Positions 17,721 through 25,767 of a stretch of DNA of 64,000 nucleotides are shown here, piece after piece (position 1 is the first letter of the stretch; the number at the start of each line of letters is the position of its first letter). Both the position numbers and the translations under genes were made by a program. Below the pieces are notes generated by a model that was not told the DNA's origin, made no database searches, and saw only the letters and a program-made list of their open reading frames with translations. The stretch comes from Nitrospira sp. Lineage in GTDB: Bacteria > Nitrospirota > Nitrospiria > Nitrospirales > Nitrospiraceae. The stretch is from positions 186,001 to 250,000 of the forward strand of contig BQWY01000001.1 in the NCBI GenBank assembly GCA_036984305.1. Reading direction: 5' to 3'.

Positions 17721-19040
17721 ATGGACATGGAGCGACGACAGTTTCTCGTCCGAACGGGATTGCTTCTTGGCGCCGGCGTCCTGGCGGCGCACAGTTCGGG
17801 GTGTCAGACTCCGGAGGAAGTCCGGCGCCGGGCCTATCCCTACGAGGACTGGACGGCGGTACGGAACGCGTTCGAATTGGATCGGCGCAAGATACACATG
17901 GCGGGGTTTCTATTGGCCTCGCATCCGACTCCGGTGCGTGAAGCCATCGAGCGCCATCGGCGCGCGCTTGACGACGATCCGGCCTCCTATTGGGGAGAGA
18001 ACGAAGAGCGTGCCGAGGCGGCTGTATTGGGCGAGGCGGCAGATTACCTCGGCGTGAGCCGGACAGAAATTGCATTGACGGACAGTACGACGATGGGGCT
18101 AGGGTTGCTCTACGGAGGGATCCGGCTGGGGCAAGGCGAAGAGATTTTGTCCACGATCCACGATCACTACTCCACCGAGATGTCCCTGCGTCATCGGGCG
18201 GAGCGGACAGGTGCCTCGTTCCGGCAAATCCCTCTGTACAAAGATCTGTCGACCGTGTCGCAGGCGGAAATCGTCCAGACGTTGGTGACTGCCATCAGGC
18301 CGGAAACACGGTACGTCGCGGTGACCTGGGTACACTCCAGCACCGGGTTGAAGTTGCCGATCCGATCAATCGCCCGTGCCCTTGCCACCCTCAATAGCTC
18401 CCGCCCGGAAGCGAAGCGGCTGTTGCTATGTGTGGACGGGGTGCATGGTCTCGGCGTCGAGAATGTGGCACTCTCGGACCTAGGCTGCGACTTCTTCGTG
18501 GCCGGAACGCACAAGTGGATGTTCGGTCCGCGTGGAACCGGCTTGGTGTGGGGCACGCGAGAAGCGTGGCCCCGGGCGGAGCCGACTATCCCGACGTTCG
18601 ACGCCGAGGCGTATCGGATGTGGATGAAACTCATTCCCCAAGCGCCGATTCGCAAGGCGGCGCAGATGACCCCCGGCGGGTTTCATTCCTTCGAGCATCG
18701 CTGGGCGTTGAACGAGGCGTTCAAATTCCATAAGGCGATGGGGAAGGCCCAGGTGACGGAACGGATCTACGCGCTCAATCAACAGATGAAGCAGGGGTTG
18801 GCCAAGATGCCTCACGTGACGCTGCACACCCCCATGTCGCAGGACCTCTCGGCTGGGATTATCTGCTTTGAGGTGGCAGGAAAAAGCCCCAAGCAGGTGG
18901 TCGAAGAACTGAAAGGCGCGCGAATCATCGCCAGTGTGACCCCCTATGGGACGCAATATGCACGCGTGGCGCCGAGTTTGTTGAATACGCCAGGGGAGGT
19001 GGATGAGGTACTCCGCGTCATCCGCGACCTCCGCGTTTGA
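17721..19040 (+). CDS. Tat-exported class V aminotransferase-like PLP enzyme
   Basis: 439 aa from the ATG at 17721, with GGAGGT just upstream; a GTG at 17715 lies inside that Shine-Dalgarno and is rejected. The N-terminus has a twin-arginine signal (ERRQFLVRTGLLLGAGVLAA) ending near SSGC, possibly a lipid-attachment Cys. The mature enzyme shows the class V fold: LTDSTTMGLGLLYGG, an Asp before the lysine (LLLCVDGVHGLG), and the PLP lysine in GTHKWMFGPRGTGLVWG. It resembles isopenicillin-N-epimerase/cysteine-desulfurase-like proteins. Export of such an enzyme is unusual; the substrate is unknown. The stop codon abuts a repeat element. Confidence 0.85.
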   Translation: MDMERRQFLVRTGLLLGAGVLAAHSSGCQTPEEVRRRAYPYEDWTAVRNAFELDRRKIHMAGFLLASHPTPVREAIERHRRALDDDPASYWGENEERAEAAVLGEAADYLGVSRTEIALTDSTTMGLGLLYGGIRLGQGEEILSTIHDHYSTEMSLRHRAERTGASFRQIPLYKDLSTVSQAEIVQTLVTAIRPETRYVAVTWVHSSTGLKLPIRSIARALATLNSSRPEAKRLLLCVDGVHGLGVENVALSDLGCDFFVAGTHKWMFGPRGTGLVWGTREAWPRAEPTIPTFDAEAYRMWMKLIPQAPIRKAAQMTPGGFHSFEHRWALNEAFKFHKAMGKAQVTERIYALNQQMKQGLAKMPHVTLHTPMSQDLSAGIICFEVAGKSPKQVVEELKGARIIASVTPYGTQYARVAPSLLNTPGEVDEVLRVIRDLRV

Positions 19041-19163
19041 CAGGATGCTGAAAAAGGCGCCCCGCTTTGTCTCGCATCGCTTAGGGGCTCAACGTAATAA
19101 GAAACATACGCCTCGTCCCTGCGCTCGCTGCGGCTGCGCGGCGCATCCTTTTTGAGCGTCCTG
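19041..19163. repeat. MITE/REP-like intergenic element with near-perfect terminal inverted repeats
   Basis: The 17-nt left end CAGGATGCTGAAAAAGG (19041-19057) is an inverted copy, with two mismatches, of the right end (19147-19163, CCTTTTTGAGCGTCCTG). The element starts immediately after the aminotransferase stop and carries no ORF. Inside are TCGCATCGCTTAGGGGCTCAACGT and a GCG-rich segment able to form secondary structure. From memory, elements with these ends and a similar CTCAACGTA core recur between genes in Nitrospira genomes; this is the only copy I see here. It may form a long hairpin that ends transcription. Confidence 0.65.
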
Positions 19164-19194
19164 TAATCGAGCGATTAGTTGAAAGGTGATTGAC

Positions 19195-19746
19195 ATGGCA
19201 GACCTCTCGACCGATCCGGTAATCAACGGAATATACAAGGGAATGCGTCGTGGTATTGAGGTTACTATTCAAAACGGCTGTCTTGACTCCTCTATCATCC
19301 TCGTCTATTCGGGCATCGATGCAATGGCCTACCTAGGGATGCCAGCTTCTCAGGATGATGTTACGCGTAAAGACTTCATGAGCTGGGTCGACCGATACAT
19401 GAAGTTCCCATGCACCGAACAGGTAACTGGAGTCGAATTTTACGGAGCTCGGTGCGGGATGCTTCACAACTATAGCGTTTATTCAGACCTGTCACGCCAA
19501 GGCAAATGCCGCGTGATTGGTTACAAGAGCAACTCAATCCCGCCGGTTATCTATGCACCGGAAGTGAACAAGAATCTTGTCTTAGTTTCAGTAAGTGCTC
19601 TGGCCGAGTCTTTTTTCAGAGGCGTAGATCAATTTCTTGTCGAGCTTTTTGCCGATCAAGCAAAGGCCAAAAAAGCCGAAGAGAGGCTCAAGAAGTTTGT
19701 TCAATGTGTTCGTATTGGCAACCCGTCAACTCCTAGCAATGATTAG
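19195..19746 (+). CDS. Uncharacterised HEPN-like protein
   Basis: 183 aa from the ATG at 19195 (AAAGGTG lies 6 nt upstream); an in-frame GTG at 19186 is less likely. No named family recognised. Mostly helical, with a segment GARCGMLHNYS in which R86-x4-H91 matches the R-x4-6-H signature of HEPN domains (RNases and nucleotide-binding helical proteins). No nucleotidyltransferase partner lies alongside. The gene is visibly more AT-rich than its neighbours and begins 32 nt after the MITE-like repeat, which suggests recent acquisition. The C-terminus is a Lys/Glu-rich helix. The HEPN assignment is inference from one motif. Confidence 0.6.
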   Translation: MADLSTDPVINGIYKGMRRGIEVTIQNGCLDSSIILVYSGIDAMAYLGMPASQDDVTRKDFMSWVDRYMKFPCTEQVTGVEFYGARCGMLHNYSVYSDLSRQGKCRVIGYKSNSIPPVIYAPEVNKNLVLVSVSALAESFFRGVDQFLVELFADQAKAKKAEERLKKFVQCVRIGNPSTPSND

Positions 19747-19776
19747 AAACTAGGTAGCTAGGTATCAGGAATAGGA

Positions 19777-20190
19777 ATGCTCCAAGTCTCTTCCCACATA
19801 TTCATTCCAGACTCTGAAATTGAGATTCATGCCGTGCGGTCCGGTGGGGCCGGCGGGCAGCATGTAAACAAAGTCTCGTCCGCGATTCATCTGCGGTTCG
19901 ACATTCAGGCGTCATCGCTGCCGCCGTTTTACAAGGAAGAACTCCTGAAGTTGCGAGACCATCGCATCTCACGGGATGGCATCATCACCATTAAGGCGCA
20001 GGAATCCAGAAGTCAGGAGCAGAACCGTCAGGAGGCATTGGAGCGGCTACGCGTGCTGATTGGGAGCGTTGCCATTCCACGCAAGACGCGCCGGTCGACC
20101 AAGGTGACGAGGGGAGCGAAGCAGCGCCGTGTCGACGAAAAGGTGAAGCGAGGCCGGCTGAAGGCGATGCGGGGCCGGGTCGAGGACTGA
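19777..20190 (+). CDS. arfB: Alternative ribosome-rescue peptidyl-tRNA hydrolase
   Basis: 137 aa. A release-factor-like domain with the catalytic GGQ in SGGAGGQHVNKVSSAIHLRF, and a basic C-terminal tail (TRGAKQRRVDEKVKRGRLKAMRGR) that in ArfB/YaeJ enters the empty mRNA channel. It frees peptides from ribosomes stalled on truncated mRNAs without a stop codon. Length and the missing codon-recognition domain separate it from RF1/RF2. It converges on fabI with about 20 nt between stops. Confidence 0.93.
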   Translation: MLQVSSHIFIPDSEIEIHAVRSGGAGGQHVNKVSSAIHLRFDIQASSLPPFYKEELLKLRDHRISRDGIITIKAQESRSQEQNRQEALERLRVLIGSVAIPRKTRRSTKVTRGAKQRRVDEKVKRGRLKAMRGRVED

Positions 20191-20211
20191 CTGGCGGGGG
20201 CGCCTGGATGC

Positions 20212-20994
20212 CTATTCGCTTGCGGCGAGCGAGCCCAAAATATGATAGCCGCCGTCCACGTAGATCACTTCGCCGGTTATGCCGCGGCTCAGGGAACTGA
20301 CTAGAAACAATCCCGTATCGCCGACTTCGTCCTGCTCCGTGGCATGCCGGAGTGGGGCGAACTCCTTATGGTGGTCCACCATCTTGCTGATACCCGACAC
20401 CCCACGCGCGGCGAGCGTTTTGATGGGTCCGGCGGAAATAGCGTTCACGCGGATGTTCTTCGGGCCGAGATCGTGGGCCAGGTATCGCACCGTTGCCTCG
20501 AGGGCCGCTTTGGCCACGCCCATCACATTGTAATGCGGCACGACTCGCTCGGCCCCTAGATAGGTCAGCGTCACCACCGATCCACCGTTGATCATGAGGG
20601 GGAGCGCCGCGCGCGTGAGGGCGACGAGCGAATAGGCACTGACGTCGAGCGCGGTCGCAAAGCCCTTCCGAGTGGTATTGACGAACTCGCCGGTCAATTC
20701 TTCGCGAGGGGCGAACGCCACGGAGTGCACCAGAAAATCCAACGTGCCGAACTCCTTTTGTACGGACTGCATCAGGGCGTCGATCTGTGCGTCGTCTCCC
20801 ACGTCGCACGGGAAGGCTTTAGAGCCGGGTAGGCTGGCGGCCAACTCCTCGACGTTGTCTTTGAGACGGTCGCCCTGGTAGTTGAACAGCAGATGCGCGC
20901 CTTCCCTGGCCGCGGACTGTGCGATGGCCCAGGCGATGCTGTGCTTGTTGGCGACACCGACGACGAGACCCTTCTTCCCTTGCAGGACACCCAT
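20212..20994 (-). CDS. fabI: Enoyl-[acyl-carrier-protein] reductase (NADH)
   Basis: 260 aa from the ATG at 20994 (GGAGAG 8 nt upstream); a longer reading frame to 21048 is unsupported. Short-chain dehydrogenase fold with the FabI-type nucleotide-binding start (GLVVGVANKHSIAWAIAQ), the Tyr-x6-Lys active site (YNVMGVAKAAL) and C-terminal GEVIYVDGGYHILG. It performs the last reduction in each cycle of fatty-acid elongation and is the target of triclosan-type inhibitors in other bacteria. It is divergent from the nucleoside hydrolase gene across about 125 nt. Confidence 0.96.
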   Translation of the reverse strand: MGVLQGKKGLVVGVANKHSIAWAIAQSAAREGAHLLFNYQGDRLKDNVEELAASLPGSKAFPCDVGDDAQIDALMQSVQKEFGTLDFLVHSVAFAPREELTGEFVNTTRKGFATALDVSAYSLVALTRAALPLMINGGSVVTLTYLGAERVVPHYNVMGVAKAALEATVRYLAHDLGPKNIRVNAISAGPIKTLAARGVSGISKMVDHHKEFAPLRHATEQDEVGDTGLFLVSSLSRGITGEVIYVDGGYHILGSLAASE

Positions 20995-21119
20995 GGTGCG
21001 TCTCTCCTTCCTCACCCGGCCGCGAATGATAGCGGCTGAACATAGCATAGATCGGTCGCCGCGTGAAATCAGCTTGCCTCTCTATTGAAGGAGGCGGCAT
21101 CAGGTATATAGTGGCGCCC

Positions 21120-22124
21120 ATGGAACTGCCCCGTGGGAGACCCGTGCCTCGTCCCGTTGTCATCGATACCGATCCCGGCGTGGACGACGCGCTGGCAATT
21201 CTGCTGGCTCTGCGATCGCCTGAACTCCAGGTCGTCGGTATGACGACGGTGTCCGGAAACGTGTCGCTTCGCCTCGCGACACGGAATGTGTTTCACGTGT
21301 TGAGTCTGGCTCGGGCGACCAACATTCCGGTGGGTGTGGGGGCTGCACGTCCGTTGAAGCGGAACTTGGTCTCAGCTACCCATGTTCATGGCAGGGAAGG
21401 GCTGGGTGAGTTGGACCGTTTTACCGACGCAGACGGCCTGCCTCGGTATCATATGGTACGAGTCCCCAGGCGTCTTCCCACTGCCCTTGAAGTCTGGGAG
21501 CAGTGCGTGAACCAGAACCCACGGCATCTGATGCTGATCATGTTGGGCCCCCTGACGAACCTGGCACGCGCCCTGGAATCCCGCCCCTCTGTCGTCCGAC
21601 GATTCCGCTCAATTATCGCGATGGCGGGGGCCATCGCGGTTCCGGGTAATGTCACCCCTTCCGCGGAGTTCAATGTGTACGTCGATCCCGAGGCTGCGGC
21701 TCGAGTCGTGAGGGCTCGACTGCCGTTGACCCTCGTGCCATTGGATGTCACCACACAGGTCGCCATGACACGGGCTCAAATCATCCGCCGAACCGCTCGA
21801 ACGTCCGATCCCGTCTGCCGCTTTTTTGGAGATGCGACTGAGCGGGCCCTCGACTTTGCCGAACGTGTAGAAGGCCGACCGGTGTTCCCGTTTCACGATC
21901 CGTTGGCTGTGGCGACCGCCATCGATCCCTCGCTTGTTCGCTGCGCTTCGCTGCACATCTCCGTTGAGACCCAATCGGATCTCATGCGCGGGACGACACT
22001 GGCGGATCGGCGAATTCGTTCTCGAGCCGAACGGACCCCAACCAATGTCCGAGTCGCCATGCGAGTCGATGTGAGGCGGTCGCTGGGACTGATCAAGGAG
22101 CGTCTATGCCGAAGGTGTTCGTGA
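21120..22124 (+). CDS. Inosine/uridine-preferring nucleoside hydrolase family
   Basis: 334 aa if started at the ATG at 21120; a GTG at 21111 and an ATG at 21063 are alternatives, and a GAAGGAGG at 21087-21094 sits awkwardly far from the first two. The calcium site DTDPGVDDALAILLAL lies near residue 15, MAGAIAVPGNVTPSAEFNVYVDPEAA in the middle and the C-terminal FHDPLAVATAIDP holds the second metal Asp. The enzyme splits ribonucleosides into base and ribose. Its stop overlaps the ribokinase start by 19 nt, so released ribose is probably phosphorylated by the next product. Confidence 0.92.
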   Translation: MELPRGRPVPRPVVIDTDPGVDDALAILLALRSPELQVVGMTTVSGNVSLRLATRNVFHVLSLARATNIPVGVGAARPLKRNLVSATHVHGREGLGELDRFTDADGLPRYHMVRVPRRLPTALEVWEQCVNQNPRHLMLIMLGPLTNLARALESRPSVVRRFRSIIAMAGAIAVPGNVTPSAEFNVYVDPEAAARVVRARLPLTLVPLDVTTQVAMTRAQIIRRTARTSDPVCRFFGDATERALDFAERVEGRPVFPFHDPLAVATAIDPSLVRCASLHISVETQSDLMRGTTLADRRIRSRAERTPTNVRVAMRVDVRRSLGLIKERLCRRCS

Positions 22125-23020
22125 TCGGCTCGTCCAACATCGATCTGACGGTACGGCTGGATCGACTCCCGCATCCGGGAGAAACCGTATCGGGAGGCGA
22201 GTTCTACCAGTCGTTCGGAGGAAAAGGGGCCAATCAGGCCGTAGCCGCACGGCGTAGCGGAGCCGACGTCGTGTTCGTGACGAAACTTGGGACCGATGAG
22301 AACGGCGACCGACTTGCCCAACATCTGATTGGTGAAGGCCTCCCCGCGTACGGAATTCTTCGTGATCGGCGTGAGACCACCGGCGTGGCCCTCATCGTGG
22401 TGGATGGTCACGGACGCAACCAAATCGCCGTGGCTCCAGGTAGTAATCGTTTGATCACGCCGGGGGATATTCTGCCTTACGCCTCGGTCTTCGAAGACGC
22501 TCAAGTCCTCTTGGTGCAGTTGGAAGTGCCGATTCCGGCCGTGACGCAGGCACTGACGTTGGCGAAAGCCAGTGGCGTCATAACGATGCTCAATCCGGCG
22601 CCGGCTCAGCCGTTATCTGATGCCGTCCTGGGCTTGGTCAACGTGCTGACGCCCAATGAAACCGAGATCGTCACGCTGACTGGGGAGACCGATTCTCTGG
22701 CCGGCGCCCGTGCCCTACTCAGACGAGGCGTCGAAACTGTCGTGGTGACCCTCGGGGAACACGGGGTCCTTTGTGTGAACAAAGAGGGTGAGCGGCGATA
22801 TTCGGCGTTCTCCGTGCAGGCCGTCGATACGACTGGCGCGGGCGATGCCTTCAACGGTGCCCTGGGATCGGCCTTAGCGACCGGATGGAGCCTGGAAGAA
22901 AGCATTCGATTCGCTTCCGCGGCCGGAGCCTTGGCGACGACCAAGCGTGGAGCTCAGTCATCGCTGCCCACTCGATCGGAAATCGATCAGTTTCTGGATC
23001 GATACTCAGCGGCGACATGA
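22106..23020 (+). CDS. rbsK: Ribokinase
   Basis: 304 aa PfkB-family sugar kinase. The N-terminal signature is GSSNIDLTVRLDRLPHPGETVSGG, then FGGKGANQAVAARRSGADV. The C-terminal anion-hole/catalytic base motif is DTTGAGDAFNGALG. The substrate-proximal pattern GGKGANQAVAA is typical of ribokinase rather than fructokinase. It makes ribose-5-phosphate from ribose and ATP. The gene overlaps the nucleoside hydrolase, giving a two-step nucleoside-ribose salvage unit. Confidence 0.93.
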   Translation: MPKVFVIGSSNIDLTVRLDRLPHPGETVSGGEFYQSFGGKGANQAVAARRSGADVVFVTKLGTDENGDRLAQHLIGEGLPAYGILRDRRETTGVALIVVDGHGRNQIAVAPGSNRLITPGDILPYASVFEDAQVLLVQLEVPIPAVTQALTLAKASGVITMLNPAPAQPLSDAVLGLVNVLTPNETEIVTLTGETDSLAGARALLRRGVETVVVTLGEHGVLCVNKEGERRYSAFSVQAVDTTGAGDAFNGALGSALATGWSLEESIRFASAAGALATTKRGAQSSLPTRSEIDQFLDRYSAAT

Positions 23021-23174
23021 ACTCAAGGATGTCTTGGAGCGACCAAGAATTGAATCGTTGCAATCAATGGGATCGACCTTCCAATCGGCCAACCGATCAC
23101 CTCCACCTTCGCCCATTCGAGGGGGGGGCCCTCCTTTGAGGCATTGAGACGATCGCTCAAAGTCGGCCATAAGT

Positions 23175-23213
23175 AGACCCTCATGGGTCTCATCCGAACT
23201 TATCATTATGATA
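23175..23213 (+). promoter_or_regulatory. Two dyads directly before a small gene
   Basis: A perfect 6-bp hairpin AGACCC-TCAT-GGGTCT (23175-23190) is followed by a second dyad TATCAT-T-ATGATA (23201-23213), which ends 9 nt before the ATG at 23223. The first could end upstream transcription or act as a 5' hairpin; the second is AT-rich and operator-like. The function is inferred from symmetry and position only. Confidence 0.35.
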
Positions 23214-23222
23214 TGGTGATGC

Positions 23223-23468
23223 ATGAAGAAGATCTTGAGTTTCAGCGATGATCTCACCCAGGACGAAGTCGAGCACCTCACGACGCTTCTGATCTATCAC
23301 TTGGTCGAACAGTGCGGCGGTCGCGTGAGCTTTACGACCGAGGATGCGTCAAACACCCTCGCCGGACTGGAGACCAAGATGGTGCACATGCAGATTGGCA
23401 AGGATATTACCCTTCGCATTGTGACTCGGCCACCCGAGCTCCAAGACTCGCCCACTGCTCATTCCTGA
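23223..23468 (+). CDS. Small protein of unknown function (81 aa)
   Basis: 81 aa, soluble, beginning MKKILSFSDDLTQDEVEHLTTLLIYHLVEQCGGRVSF, with no signal peptide, metal motif or recognised domain. The amphipathic helix (about 12-32) followed by short beta-like segments reads as a real protein. It is preceded by two inverted repeats and followed 77 nt later by msrA on the same strand, so the two could be co-transcribed. No strong Shine-Dalgarno is visible before the ATG. Confidence 0.6.
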   Translation: MKKILSFSDDLTQDEVEHLTTLLIYHLVEQCGGRVSFTTEDASNTLAGLETKMVHMQIGKDITLRIVTRPPELQDSPTAHS

Positions 23469-23545
23469 CCTGTAAGATCCCTCGCCTCTCGTGCGACAAT
23501 GAAGCGAGATGGATGGATTCTCTTTACGCAACTGAGAGGTGTGCC

Positions 23546-24169
23546 ATGAGGGGATATCGCATGCTGGCGTTACTGGTCTTTGCCGTGGCTATTTTCAGCG
23601 GGCTGCGGCCTGGTGTGACCATTTCGGCCGAGCCGCCATCGGTAGAAAAGGGCATCTTTGCAGGTGGATGCTTCTGGTGTATGGAGGAGGCGTTCGAAGA
23701 GGTACCAGGAGTCCAGTCTGTCGTGTCAGGCTATACGGGCGGTGTACAGCCCAACCCCACCTATGAACAAGTTTCGGCGGGCGGTACTGGCCACGCCGAA
23801 TCTGTGGAGGTGACGTTCGATCCGGCCATGGTGAGTTACGAAAAGCTGCTCGATGTCTTCTGGCGCAACGTCGATCCCACTACCCCAGATCGACAGTTTT
23901 GCGATAGAGGCACGCAGTACCGGCCGGCAATCTTTTATCGAAACGACGGACAGAAGGAGCTGGCGGAAGCCTCGCGACGCCGAATTGAAGAGACAAAGAC
24001 GTTCCAGGATGCGCTTCGGGTCGAGATCGCGCCGGCCTCGACCTTTTACCAGGCCGAGGAGTACCATCAGAATTTTTACAAGCGCAATCCGATTCGGTAC
24101 AAGTTCTACAAGTTCAACTGCGGCCGTGCCAAGCGGTTGGAGGAATTGTGGGGCGCGAAGGCGGGATGA
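23546..24169 (+). CDS. msrA: Exported peptide methionine sulfoxide reductase A
   Basis: 207 aa from the ATG at 23546; upstream in-frame codons overlap the previous gene and are rejected. Residues about 1-27 are a signal peptide (MLALLVFAVAIFSGLRPGVTISA). The catalytic motif GGCFWCMEEAF holds the nucleophilic Cys near residue 44; GGTGHAESVEV and the C-terminal EEYHQNFYKRNP complete the family pattern. It reduces S-methionine sulfoxide in proteins, here probably in the periplasm, useful to an organism doing oxidative respiration at the envelope. No fused MsrB domain. Confidence 0.93.
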   Translation: MRGYRMLALLVFAVAIFSGLRPGVTISAEPPSVEKGIFAGGCFWCMEEAFEEVPGVQSVVSGYTGGVQPNPTYEQVSAGGTGHAESVEVTFDPAMVSYEKLLDVFWRNVDPTTPDRQFCDRGTQYRPAIFYRNDGQKELAEASRRRIEETKTFQDALRVEIAPASTFYQAEEYHQNFYKRNPIRYKFYKFNCGRAKRLEELWGAKAG

Positions 24170-24181
24170 TCATGAAATCGG

Positions 24182-24838
24182 TTACCGAGCTTGACGCGCG
24201 CGCATGCTCCTGAGTGTATCTTGAATTTCAATAACGAAATCGGGGAGGCGTTGCGTACGAGCCAGCTGCAAGGCCTCCGACGCCAAATCGATGGCTTGAC
24301 CGTGCATGCCCCGTGCGCAGTAACTTTTTGCGAGATTCAGCCGTGCGTTCACCGATGCCGGCGCCCGGGCGATGACCCAGCGTAGGAGTTCTTCACCTTT
24401 CTCGGTGTCCCCTCCCAGCAGCGTCGGCAGCCGGATGAGAAACGTGCCCTTGGCGGATAACGCATCGAGATGATCGGGATCCAATTCGAGAGTACGCTCC
24501 AATTCGCGCATCATGCGTCTGTACCCGAAGAGCGACGTCAAATTCTCCCCGTCAATCCGCAACTGTTCTCCCAACGTGCAAAACAGTGCGAAGTGAGCTG
24601 TGGGGTATCGCTCATCCAGTGCGATAGCCCGCTCCGCCAACTGCTGACTCTGTTCGAAGTGTTGGAGGCGTGTCTCCCTCTCGCGAGCTGCCCGTCCATA
24701 TTCGCACTCGCGGATCGACGCACGCGTGAGTGCCTCCACCGACTCCGTTGCGGAGCTGTTTCCCGGAAGGACGACCCCGATGAGGCCACCTATCACGCTC
24801 ATGATAAGGCAGGAACATAGTATTCGCATGATCGTCAA
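24182..24838 (-). CDS. Exported TPR-repeat protein
   Basis: 218 aa. The TTG at 24838 has GGAG about 8 nt upstream; an ATG three codons later is the alternative. A signal peptide (ILCSCLIMSVIGGLIGVVL) is followed by helical repeats matching TPR spacing (QLAERAIALDERYPTAHFALFCTLGEQ, ELERTLELDPDHLDALSAKGTFLI, ELLRWVIARAPASVNARLNLAKSYCARGMHGQAIDLASEAL). Such proteins serve as periplasmic scaffolds. It converges on msrA with 12 nt between the stops. The partner is unknown. Confidence 0.75.
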   Translation of the reverse strand: MTIMRILCSCLIMSVIGGLIGVVLPGNSSATESVEALTRASIRECEYGRAARERETRLQHFEQSQQLAERAIALDERYPTAHFALFCTLGEQLRIDGENLTSLFGYRRMMRELERTLELDPDHLDALSAKGTFLIRLPTLLGGDTEKGEELLRWVIARAPASVNARLNLAKSYCARGMHGQAIDLASEALQLARTQRLPDFVIEIQDTLRSMRARQAR

Positions 24839-24893
24839 CTAACTTCTCCAATGAGCCAATTTCAGTATAAAGCAAACCATATGCCTCGCCTAG

Positions 24894-25547
24894 CTACAAA
24901 TTCGGCTGAGCGGGTTGTCGCCGGAGGGCCCGACGCAGTCGTCGAAATCCCGACAAGATTTGCGCATAGGTGAAGTGAGCGTTTCGGCCGCTCGGATTCG
25001 GGAGGACAAAAACTCGTGCTCCGTCAAGTAGTTCACGCTGCCAAGCCATTTTGATCTCGCGCCGCCGGTTGCCTGCGCCCCCAGCAAACAGGCCACCATA
25101 GGCATGGCGTCCGAGGAGTGCGGAGGCCACGGTGAAGCCGAGCAGGACCACGATCTTTGGCCGGTAGCGACGGATCTTACGCAAGAGTTCCCGCCGGCCG
25201 TCCCGTAGCTCCCTTGTCGATAACCCACTGCTTCCCGCCGTGGCGCGCGAGGCCAGGTTGGTGAGACCGTACCCCCACGTGGGCAGACGCCAATCGTCTC
25301 GATACGTGACTGCCTGGGGGACCAATTTACTGTCTGCCAGGAGCCTCCAAAAGCGGTTCGACGGCCCGGCATAGTGATGACCGACGGAGGCGGACTTCAG
25401 GCCTGGATTGATTCCGACAAAGAGCACAGGTAGTCCCTTTCTCACGTGGTCAGGAAGTCTTGGAAGCATACGAGGAGAAGCAATGTAGGGTACGGCGGTG
25501 CCTACATCCTTGTCTCTTTGCAACGGGCCCGTTCCGGAGCGAATCAC
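24894..25547 (-). CDS. Mug-family G/U(T)-mismatch DNA glycosylase
   Basis: Up to 217 aa; a shorter start at Met27 (MLPRLPDHV, 25469) is possible and close to E. coli Mug in length. Motif A is GINPGLKSASVGHHYAGPSNRFW, where the Asn of GINPG is the catalytic residue of this uracil-DNA glycosylase family. The C-terminal NPSGRNAHF is the intercalating-loop motif. The enzyme removes uracil, or thymine mispaired with guanine, to start base-excision repair. Single gene, on the same strand as the TPR gene with a 55-nt gap. Confidence 0.88.
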   Translation of the reverse strand: MIRSGTGPLQRDKDVGTAVPYIASPRMLPRLPDHVRKGLPVLFVGINPGLKSASVGHHYAGPSNRFWRLLADSKLVPQAVTYRDDWRLPTWGYGLTNLASRATAGSSGLSTRELRDGRRELLRKIRRYRPKIVVLLGFTVASALLGRHAYGGLFAGGAGNRRREIKMAWQRELLDGARVFVLPNPSGRNAHFTYAQILSGFRRLRRALRRQPAQPNL

Positions 25548-25767
25548 TGGGGCAGTCTAGCATTTCAACCGCCACTATTGGGCCCCAGGGTCCCTGTAGG
25601 GCAGCTCCTTCGATGCGAATTTATCCCGCATAAGCTGTTGAAAGATCATTATGGCGGCAGCCATTCGTCCATGGCATTCCCCTTGCTCAACGATTTCGAC
25701 CGAGCGGAGTGCTCAACGCCTCGTGAAGAGGCGACCGTATAACAACCTTTAAGGGGGTGAATTCACT

